Part shown: in pieces, positions 59,001-64,000 of the stretch
How the letters are laid out: every line of letters begins with the position of its first letter
Position numbering within the stretch: the first letter of the stretch is position 1
Assembly (NCBI RefSeq): GCF_963576615.1
Contig: NC_088712.1
Location: 17,963,527-18,027,526 of the forward strand
From: Watersipora subatra
Taxonomy: Eukaryota > Bryozoa > Gymnolaemata > Cheilostomatida > Watersiporidae
Direction of reading: 5' to 3'
Length of the DNA: 64,000 bases
Made by a program: the position numbers and the translations under genes
The notes under the pieces: generated by a model
Database searches by the model: none
The model's input: the letters and a program-made list of their open reading frames with translations, nothing else
What the model was told of the DNA's origin: nothing

Positions 59001-62000
59001 AGCTTTTTTAAGTGACTGCTGGTGTTTCCAGTTCAATACTCTATACTTCCCAGATCACACTCTTCAACTTTTTGAACTAATCTAAGAAACTTAATTTATG
59101 CATGAAGAAAAGCAATCCTGATTCATGTATGGAGCAAGCTCTTACCTGCCCCACTCAGGCGTTCTGGTTGATACGGGCTCTTCTCTTCTGGGTCCTCTAC
59201 AATCTCCTGTTTGCGCTTTGTCTGATTTGCTACAAATAACAAATGTCCTTTGAGTGCAGCATTTTATTGACTAATTTGTGGTACCACAAAAATAAACTCA
59301 AATGTAATAGACATTATATATGAAAAAATGGTTCAAACACTGACAATAGCCAACTTTGTTAACATTAATTGATGGCATTAGTAATTTTAATTGCAAAACA
59401 ATTAAAATAAGCTTATAGCATTTTTCAAATAAACAAAATAGTTAAAAGTTTAATAGGTTTTAACAGCTTATTGTAAACAAAACGAGCTAACTTATTTCAA
59501 CTTGTTATAAAAAGGGTCAGCGGTCAGCGTACAACATGGCATTCAGAAGACAGAATTTTTATCGAGCAACGCACCATCTTCTCAATATGTGAATTGGTTG
59601 AATTAAAAACAGTACAGCGGTTCAGTATTGCAGTGTTAATTGTTAGAGAGTTTCGGCAAATAGCATATCGGCATATCTATTATTTCGAAGTAATCAACAC
59701 ACCGACTGCCAAATTTGAAATGTGTAAGAAAGTTTTGTTGATTTTACATGGCGAAAAATATTTTGTATGAAAAGGGCAAAAAATCATCATGTTCTACACC
59801 GCAGGGCAAAAAATCGCATAATACGGTATCATTCTAACTCGAGGACACACTGTTTAATTTTATTGTTTTTATTTTCATTCAAGTTATATCAAATGCTTGC
59901 AATTTTTATAGATGTAAGCTATACTATTTCATTTTATCGTTTAATTTGAGTTATTACCTAACTTTAATGCAAGACTCTATATTAATAGATTCCCTGTTGT
60001 CATTGCGTGTCTGTTGGTCTGCGTAAAGGTTTCACATTTTTTTAACCAGTTTTATCCAAACTTTGAACAAATGTGCTGCTTGTCTTCAGCCAAGTCGTAA
60101 AGAATATTTGGTTTCAAAAGCTGGTCTGGTTTTTCAGAACCAGCCCCTTAAACACCAGCTGATTAGGAACTCAGAAATGTGTCTCTACATACATTAAGGA
60201 CAATTGCCTTCAATGAATGCATTCATAGATTGTTGTCCAGAAAGCAGTGTAGCGATTTGCATTTGAAATCAAAACGAGTGCTGCGGGGAATTGAACAGGA
60301 ATTGCACTGAATCTCTAGTTAAAATGTAATATTAATAATAAATTTACTTTATAATAAACTATCCAAAATATTAAAGAGCTTATAAACAACATCAAGCTGA
60401 ATTATGCTCCATAAGAAACTTCCAGAATTTTTATAATTTAGCCGAACAAGAATTTGAATCAGGGCTGTATTGTCCAAAGAAAAGTGGTCAGGAGATTGTC
60501 AATTAGTAGTTGCCAGAGGGCTGAAGGCCCAACTCGACCATGTGGGAAGGGTCTGGGAGTGGAACTGAAACACCCTCCTAGAGAAGAGGGGTTCAGGGGC
60601 CCTCCCAGGAAAATTTTGAGAATTAAAAGCAAAATTAGAGCATTTTAAAGTGTATTTTGTATTATTTAAGGTGGATATTCAGGTCCTGCCAAGGTGAGTC
60701 ATTTCAATTCTTGCAAAGAGAGCTAGCTACAGAGTTACATGGGTTTGAGTTGTAACCATATATATGTATATTTACATTTATATTCATAAATATACATACA
60801 TGTACATTTGTACATAGAAGATTGATTGTTATAGCTTGACACTTGTTTTTTTTAAACTAAATTTAAGAGCACCTGTTTCAGTTACAAAATAAGTTTAAAT
60901 AATATATTACATGCACCAGGGAAAGACAACAAGTAGATTACTTGGCCTGCTTAAAACTTACTGTTTAAATTATGGCCACCTAGGAATACAATGAGCAACA
61001 AACTTGTCCTGCAAACACAAATATACATGTGTACATAGAAGATTGATTGTTATAGCTTGACACTTGTCTTTTAAAGAGTTCTTCTTCTGCCAATGTATCC
61101 ATGGCAGAAATCTTACACAATTGATTCTGTATCTATTTCAGCATCTTTATATATGTGTAATATTAGAAGATTATTTAGACAGCCTGCCCCAGTGTTCCTC
61201 ATCGATGTTTGGATTGTTTGAAAAGTATCTCTCGCCCACTGCATTGGTGGCAGGCAAAACCAATACTAGATAATTAGTGAGCCTCTCCACTTCATTGCTA
61301 GTTGCGCTAGAGCACTAGGTAATTAGTTGTTGGAAATTCCAAGTGAATGAGCTTACACTGAAATTCTTACTAATTAGCTGTCGAAGATCACTAAAAAGTT
61401 GGGGCGACTCAGCTGTCCAGCTGCCTCAGGGAGTCCGGGCCTGTGAATTTTAGTGCCACGTAATGACTTCCACTATGTACACTATGCCAATTTCGCAATT
61501 TCCGAGATTTTGACAGAAGAAACGTGTTCCGGATGGTTCCGGAGTCTCCTAATAGGACAATACAGTACTGATTTAAATCCAATTTTAAAAGCATACAACT
61601 GCTTCTATTGTGTTAATGAGCTGGTGTTGATAGCTTTTTAACATATTAAAATGATTACAAATTTGTGATCTGTTTACCTAGCCATTAGCAAAATCGCTGT
61701 AAGCAAGTTCAGTGAGCAGTTTTGTGAATGTATTATTTTTAAAAGATTATCCAAAAATGTTTACTTCTGATGAAGAAACATAAATTAAGAGTTTCCTCCC
61801 CTATCTTTCCATTTTTGTTGAGAACAAGAGCAGAAAATTTCTAAAAGTGGCACAATGAGATTATTCACAAACTAAATTTGTGAATGAAAGCATATTTATG
61901 GAGTATACCTAGCATAAAAAAAATCATGAAAGCACCATGCCAGCAAAGTCCTCTTCAAAATACAGATTGCAAACAGCAATGATTTACCTGCTAAGAGAAC

Positions 62001-63601
62001 AACTTACCTGCTATCTCTCTATCTAGAGCTTTGTCTTCTGCTTCGAGTATCTGCATACGATTTCTTTCCTCTACCGACTTTTTAGGAACGGCAGCTGGAG
62101 CCTTGACTATCACCTCTTTAGGTTCTTCCTGTCTCTGTTTCACATCTTCGATCTTCTCACTATGAAATATATATTGTACTTTTGTTACTTTGACCGCAAA
62201 GAAATTATTCCAACAGAGACATAAATTAATTTTACTTTTAAAATACACGTGTGTGTTTAACTTGACTAGCTCTTTGAAAAATTATAGACTGTGCTCCTAA
62301 AATGAAAGAAAACTAGCTCTCCTCCAGTTTCTCTTGTTGATGTTTAAAGATTTTTCTCTTTTTAAATTTAATAATCTATATTTTAATTTCTTACTATTAA
62401 CACTCCTATAATGACTATTATATGATGAAATAATCATTATTACCCTTTTGATTATTATTTTCATTATTATCACTATTAATACTATTATTAGCAATATTAT
62501 CACCATAATCATGATTCATAAGTAACTATAATTTTATTGCAATCATTTTTTATCATCATAGTATAATGTAATGTAATTGTCAACTAGTATTATTATTGTT
62601 TTATCATCGCTGTTATAATTATAATAATACAATTTGTTTTAAATAGTATTGGTTTATCTTAAGAGTTGCGAGTACTACTAGTTTTTTGTTAAGATATCAC
62701 TGTTTTTATCATTATTTGCATTATCATTTCAATTGTTTTATTGTTATCGACATTTTTCTTGACTCCTTTTCTTCAACCATGACTGGTAAAAAAAATGATT
62801 GATTACGTACCATTTTGACAGCCCAGTATTATAGTATAATGTAATATGAAAATATAGTAAAATAAGACAAAGTGTGATATAATATACTGTAATATACAAT
62901 ATAATATAATATAATATAATGATGTGACTTAATAAAATATAGTGTATTATATTAATTTATAATAATATATTATATTGCATATGATAAATATAATATAATA
63001 TATATTAATAATATTAATATTATGTATTATTAATATATAACACTAATAATAAATAAAATAACTATTATATAATGTATATTATATAATATACAATATAATA
63101 TAATATTATGAATTATAATTTAGCAAAATAATTATATATAAAAAATTTATAATACAATAAACATAATACAACAATGATATGTTAATAGTTGATTATCGAT
63201 ATATATAATATAAAATAACAAAATATTAATAATATATTGTAATAATAATGATATGCAACAAAATAATACAAAGTGGTACACAAAAGTGTATCTAGATATA
63301 ATACAGTGTGATATTATATAATAAAGTGTATCACGATATAATACGATTATCAACAGAAGACTCAGACAGCTAAATATAATGATAGATCCTTCAAATATAA
63401 TAAGAAATAAGCTCAATGTGACCTGGAGTGTGTCTCGCTGTTGATATGCAACTGTTTTGTACACTGACAATCACATTGATTTGGTATCTGTCTCAGATTT
63501 GCTGAGTTGATCTGAAGAAATATCTGGAGTATAGCAAAGACTGTGATTGCCATAAGCAAAGTTGGCATAGACACCATTGCATCACCCTTTAGCCTCCCCA
63601 T
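43898..63601 (-). CDS. GT31 beta-1,3-galactosyltransferase-like enzyme, 457 aa, 10 exons
   Basis: Exons in coding order: 63423-63601, 62008-62159, 59146-59229, 54988-55160, 51757-51887, 49553-49646, 48116-48302, 46694-46789, 44497-44638 and 43898-44033. They total 1374 bases, 458 codons with TAA, and all splice phases match. Residues 11-31 form a signal anchor (type II Golgi membrane protein), followed by a charged stem (about 60-140). The catalytic domain has the family order: SAPGNFEARNRIRESYG (179-195), NESKVFGDLVQDTSYTDAYR then NLTLKG, LRWVAKYC, the metal/UDP-sugar-binding DDD (273-275 in VMKIDDDTMINP), YYPPYCQGYGY, and EDVFFTG (360-366). Likely N-glycosylation sites include NET, NAS, NST and NLT. 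GT31 enzymes move galactose, GlcNAc or GalNAc from UDP-sugars to glycans in the Golgi (family knowledge); the donor and acceptor here are unknown. The extra acidic/basic tail after QLAKQRENTR is unusual. Confidence 0.92.
44497..44638 (-). CDS. GT31 exon 9
   Basis: It follows CTGATTACAG and ends at GCTAG/GTATCT. It encodes GMTCQQIGFRLHPLTALYAT and FEIFLERITTRPELLMVGHV. Reading on past the donor would also give a stop after 11 codons, so a short alternative C-terminus is possible. Confidence 0.86.
44740..46510. repeat. Dispersed about 80-bp repeat with AT-rich tails (copies at 44755, 46123, 46437; fragment at 47185)
   Basis: The unit TAGTGAGACCCAATAGACCA / GGAATGGACGTGACCAATGA / ATGGTTTAATCGTTTGGTTA / AACAATTTGATTG occurs three times, each followed or preceded by TATATA-rich sequence. 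A related fragment lies at 47185-47225. Confidence 0.8.
46694..46789 (-). CDS. GT31 exon 8 (EDVFFTG motif)
   Basis: 96 bases between TTAATTTTAG and CAG/GTAAAC. It encodes YGYIFPPYMIPKMVEAFDQN and PLIAMEDVFFT, matching the family's GYVLS and EDVYVG motifs. Confidence 0.93.
46833..46965. mobile_element. tRNA-like SINE fragment
   Basis: CTTTACTACAATGTTGGTTC, GAAAAAAGATTGCATCGCGA and GGGATTTGAACTCGCTACCA. Confidence 0.62.
47386..47495. repeat. Three consecutive hairpins
   Basis: AACACACATCT...AGATGTGTGTT (47386-47420), ATCAAACATCACA...TGTGATGTTTGAT (47424-47452) and ACGTCTATAACAT...ATGTTATAGACGT (47461-47495) follow directly on one another. Confidence 0.88.
47754..47985. mobile_element. tRNA-like SINE copy
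   Basis: It begins TTTACTATAATGGGAGCC, then GATTGCATCGTATAAGATTC and GAACCCCGAAC, and ends near AGACTACTAGGGTACTAAGA. Confidence 0.68.
48116..48302 (-). CDS. GT31 exon 7 (DDD motif)
   Basis: 187 bases in phase 0 after ATGTTCACAG, ending CAAG/GTACAT. It starts IDDDTMINPYTLIYFLHGQS and contains NPKSKYYVSKEEYADDYYPP and YCQ. This is the nucleotide-sugar and metal-binding core. Confidence 0.94.
48602..48673 (-). tRNA. tRNA-Glu (CTC) copy, probably decayed
   Basis: It is nearly identical to the tRNA-Glu at 2277-2348, but with a C-A mismatch in the acceptor stem (CAGG against TCTGGAA) and an A-C mismatch in the T-stem (AGGG against CCCC). Both changes weaken the fold, so it may be a pseudogene. 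It lies in a GT31 intron on that gene's strand. Confidence 0.75.
48720..49552 (-). other. GT31 intron, nothing recognised
   Basis: AT-rich sequence with no feature I can support. Confidence 0.45.
49553..49646 (-). CDS. GT31 exon 6
   Basis: 94 bases between CATGATTTTAG and AAG/GTAAAC. It encodes YTDAYRNLTLKGISALRWVA and KYCPVTYRVMK, matching the family's DSYxNLTLKT ... W...C signature. Confidence 0.94.
50385..50760 (-). mobile_element. tRNA-related element, homologous to 27030-27460
   Basis: Landmarks: CCGATGTTGTACGAGTATTA, TTACTAATAAGAGCCGTGAG, GTGTAGCTTAATGGGTTAGC (tRNA-like) and AGAGCTGGACAGACACCGGA. Confidence 0.6.
51021..51255. mobile_element. tRNA-like SINE copy
   Basis: It begins TTATTATAATAAGAGCATTC, then AAAAATTGCCAAGCACAGGA, AAGTAACCACTACAACACTC and a GTGTACTAGTGGCAATAAAC end. 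Confidence 0.62.
51465..51680 (+). mobile_element. Repeat with ACGGGCTACGCCGGGTGGCA end
   Basis: It shares TAGCTTGAAAGTTACAGTTG, GTTTGACAAAGTTTTAAAAC and CTCTCATGATATGTAGTTAG with 28950-29190. It ends TTTTATTACACGGGCTACGC then CGGGTGGCACAGCTAGTAT, a terminal motif seen in many invertebrate repeats. Confidence 0.62.
51757..51887 (-). CDS. GT31 exon 5
   Basis: 131 bases after TTTTAACAG, ending ACCAG/GTGGGA. It encodes LLRYIFFIGDLSIDNRQHYT and KLLNESKVFGDLVQDT, matching the FLLG...E...YGDIVQ part of the family. Confidence 0.93.
51990..52420. mobile_element. Possible MITE
   Basis: It starts near AGATCAGGAACCTTTTTGAC then AGAAAGAGCCAAAAAAGCC, resembling hAT-type MITE ends found across animals (CAGGAACCTTTTTGGC...GAGAGCC). 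The right end was not firmly found. Confidence 0.4.
52430..53320. other. GT31 intron, nothing recognised
   Basis: An 86-codon open frame at 52486-52746 shows no motif or splice support and is not called. AT-rich repeats lie at 53030-53220. Confidence 0.45.
53321..53395. repeat. Two adjacent perfect hairpins
   Basis: CTACCTTGGGTTGTCCTA pairs with TAGGACAACCCAAGGTAG, followed at once by ATGGTGACTAATC pairing with GATTAGTCACCAT. Confidence 0.92.
53537..53609 (-). ncRNA. Hammerhead ribozyme (type I), left arm
   Basis: The exact reverse complement of 54543-54615, with the same core, stems and predicted cleavage site, read toward lower coordinates downstream of the endonuclease frame. Confidence 0.87.
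53691..54068 (-). CDS. GIY-YIG endonuclease domain of a Penelope-like element, left arm
   Basis: 125 codons, with an ATG at the palindrome centre and a stop. TYVGLTENSFKTRYNLHKST is the GIY-YIG core with the conserved Arg; SSHIWELKESGADYNIAWKI and CRLCSLEKYFIIYRPEK contain the zinc-finger-like cysteines and the catalytic Glu. It ends STCRHAKKHLL. This is the C-terminal endonuclease of Penelope-like retroelements, which nicks target DNA for reverse transcription (family knowledge). It is a 5'-truncated fragment without its polymerase. Confidence 0.88.
   Translation of the reverse strand: MIYQASVTTTDNNKPAATYVGLTENSFKTRYNLHKSTFKDISKRYSTELSSHIWELKESGADYNIAWKILSHAKPYSKSTGKCRLCSLEKYFIIYRPEKATLNKRSELISTCRHAKKHLLRNSIT
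54084..54461 (+). CDS. GIY-YIG endonuclease domain of a Penelope-like element, right arm
   Basis: It mirrors the left arm with one amino acid change (CRLCTLEKYF instead of CRLCSLEKYF). The frame is intact to the stop. The near-identity points to a very recent duplication, gene conversion or an assembly effect. Confidence 0.88.
   Translation: MIYQASVTTTDNNKPAATYVGLTENSFKTRYNLHKSTFKDISKRYSTELSSHIWELKESGADYNIAWKILSHAKPYSKSTGKCRLCTLEKYFIIYRPEKATLNKRSELISTCRHAKKHLLRNSIT
54543..54615 (+). ncRNA. Hammerhead ribozyme (type I), right arm
   Basis: The core CTGATGAG is followed by a 9-bp stem II (GTGTTACAC / GTGTAATAC, one G-T pair), then GAAA, a minimal stem III (AC / GT around TTTTA) and the cleavage triplet GTA. 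Stem I is closed by ACTAAGCA against TGCTTAGT with a U-rich internal loop. All conserved core bases are present. Short stem III is typical of hammerheads in Penelope-like elements. Predicted cleavage follows the A at 54601. Confidence 0.9.
54700..54900. repeat. AT-rich microsatellite
   Basis: TATATG/TATACA-type low-complexity sequence flanking the Penelope-like palindrome on the right. Confidence 0.85.
54988..55160 (-). CDS. GT31 exon 4 (start of catalytic domain)
   Basis: 173 bases after TTGGATTGTAG, ending TCG/GTATGT. It encodes a stem with three N-glycosylation sites, then LLLFYIYSAPGNFEARNRIR and ESYGS, matching the family motif FLVSAPGNFERRQAIRETWG. Confidence 0.93.
55665..55990 (+). 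repeat. Degenerate repeat of TTTCAGCCCTA
   Basis: TTTCAGCCCTA and variants recur about seven times. A longer unit (CAGCCCTAAGAGTTAGTTTC then TTTAAT.GTTTCA.CCCTA) is present twice. Confidence 0.7.
56236..56690. mobile_element. Foldback element, copy 3 (most intact)
   Basis: The roughly 150-base arms are inverted: left AACTTGCACAAAATTTCTGT ... TGCCAAGATGTTTCTAGATT; right AATCTTGAAACATCCTGGCA ... CTTCGTGCAAGTTT. The middle has GCGTCTCTATTCTGTCGGTC. The right arm abuts the 41-bp array. No coding sequence is present. Confidence 0.85.
56686..56992. repeat. 41-bp palindrome-rich tandem array
   Basis: About seven copies of ATCGTAACATATATGTTAAC followed by ATATATATAACATATGTTAAT. Each unit contains AACATATATGTT and a second near-palindrome. 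It starts exactly at the end of the foldback element. Confidence 0.93.
57000..59145 (-). other. GT31 intron, nothing recognised
   Basis: A long AT-rich intron with no gene, RNA or repeat boundary that I can support. Confidence 0.5.
59146..59229 (-). CDS. GT31 exon 3 (stem region)
   Basis: 84 bases between GTTATTTGTAG and CAG/GTAAGA. It encodes NQTKRKQEIVEDPEEKSPYQ and PERLSGA, a hydrophilic stem with an NQT site. The phases fit exons 2 and 4. Confidence 0.86.
59515..59860. mobile_element. Putative DNA element related to 7870-8780
   Basis: It shares GGCAAATAGCATATCGGCAT-like, AACACACCGACTGCCAAATT and GTTTTGTTGATTTTACATGG sequences with the right part of the 8-kb element, and ends CGAGGACACACTG. 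Confidence 0.55.
60470..60610 (+). repeat. GC-richer islet, probable repeat fragment
   Basis: GGGGTTCAGGGGCCCTCCCA and GGAAAATTTTGAGAATTAAA stand out against the AT-rich surroundings. The motif 'gggg-cc-ctccc-aggaaaatttt' is one I associate with dispersed invertebrate repeats. No coding evidence. Confidence 0.4.
60803..61075 (+). repeat. Direct repeat of about 48 bp, 226 bp apart
   Basis: GTACATAGAAGATTGATTGT then TATAGCTTGACACTTGT occurs at about 60811 and 61031. Confidence 0.85.
62008..62159 (-). CDS. GT31 exon 2 (charged stem)
   Basis: 152 bases between TATTTCATAG and CAG/GTAAGT. It encodes EKIEDVKQRQEEPKEVIVKA, VPKKSVEERNRMQILEAEDK and ALDREIA, a likely coiled-coil stem between the membrane anchor and the catalytic domain. 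Confidence 0.87.
62400..63410. other. Very AT-rich GT31 intron
   Basis: Long runs built from ATTATT, TATAAT and AATATA. No structured repeat unit or gene is seen. Confidence 0.6.
63423..63601 (-). CDS. GT31 exon 1 (membrane anchor)
   Basis: 59 codons plus two bases from ATG to a weak donor CCAG/GTCACA. It encodes [20 protein letters not shown] and VFAILQIFLQI, a signal anchor preceded by basic residues, then CDCQCTKQ. Met9 or Met12 could also serve as start. Confidence 0.82.
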
Positions 63602-63689
63602 TGATTAATAGGAAACCTGGCAATAAAGACAACTTTTATAAAACAACTGGTAAAATTGGTGGCTAGTAAAATTGATTCTACCAAAAAAA

Positions 63690-63990
63690 TTTTAATCTAT
63701 AGATATAAATGTCAGTGTGCATTGTTCGTATGTCCATTTATAGCGGTAAAGTTCTAGAAACAAAAACCTGCTTCATACAGGAATCAAATTTAAATACACT
63801 GTTCCACTGACACTGTTCTGCTTGCCATACTATGAAATAATTGTGCACACAATCATTGCACCGGTTAAAACATGCAAGCTTGAAGTGCCAGTAATAATAC
63901 AATTGGTCACTACCAGCGGTCTTGAAGATCATGATTAATGTAATGATTATAAGCGCAATGATATGCACAGCTTTTATTATAGTAAGGGTT
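63690..63990. mobile_element. tRNA-like SINE-related sequence
   Basis: GTCAGTGTGCATTGTTCGTA and CCTGCTTCATACAGGAATCA resemble the second SINE subtype. The right end TTTTATTATAGTAAGGG is the inverted start of the first subtype, suggesting two adjoining copies in opposite orientation. Confidence 0.45.
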
Positions 63991-64000
63991 TAAACTAACT

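Overview
The window is animal nuclear DNA, most likely from a marine invertebrate of the lophotrochozoan kind (mollusc-like); that placement is inference. It is AT-rich. The genes are split into many short exons of about 60-220 bp by introns of 0.2-6 kb, and the rest is dense with inverted-repeat elements, tRNA-like SINEs, Tc1-type and Penelope-like elements and minisatellites. No bacterial-style operon, promoter or CRISPR array is present.

Four protein genes can be assembled exon by exon, with intron phases that match at every junction. (1) On +, 1431 to about 15.5 kb: the C-terminal part of the Sec1/Munc18-family protein SCFD1/SLY1 (ER-Golgi SNARE regulator). Eight exons are firm, the last exon is tentative, and the 5' part lies left of the window. 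(2) On +, 16486-20522: a complete three-exon gene for a 153-residue single-pass membrane protein with a cysteine-rich membrane edge, not recognised. (3) On +, 25849-41753: a complete nine-exon gene for a 448-residue charged, coiled-coil protein with an acidic tail, not recognised. (4) On -, 63601-43898: a complete ten-exon gene for a 457-residue type II membrane glycosyltransferase of family GT31 (beta-1,3-galactosyltransferase-like), convergent with gene 3. RNA genes are a tRNA-Arg(ACG), a tRNA-Glu(CTC), a second decayed tRNA-Glu copy, and two hammerhead ribozymes.

Mobile DNA fills the introns: a Tc1 element with a broken transposase (29.9-31.3 kb), two 1.1-kb TA-flanked elements of pogo/Tigger type, a hAT-type MITE with an 8-bp target duplication, a TA-inserting element that carries a second nested element, several long foldback elements, many tRNA-like SINE copies, and a near-perfect 1.1-kb palindrome made of two Penelope-like element ends. 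Each palindrome arm encodes a GIY-YIG endonuclease domain and one hammerhead ribozyme.

The most unusual pattern is that tandem repeats repeatedly arise across splice junctions. In SCFD1 (donor at 4671/4672) and in gene 3 (donors at 25970/25971 and 37503/37504, acceptor at 34191/34192) the repeat unit includes the exon edge and the splice site, giving rows of decoy donors or acceptors beside the functional one. Other arrays sit inside transposons and appear to be expansions of transposon-internal sequence.
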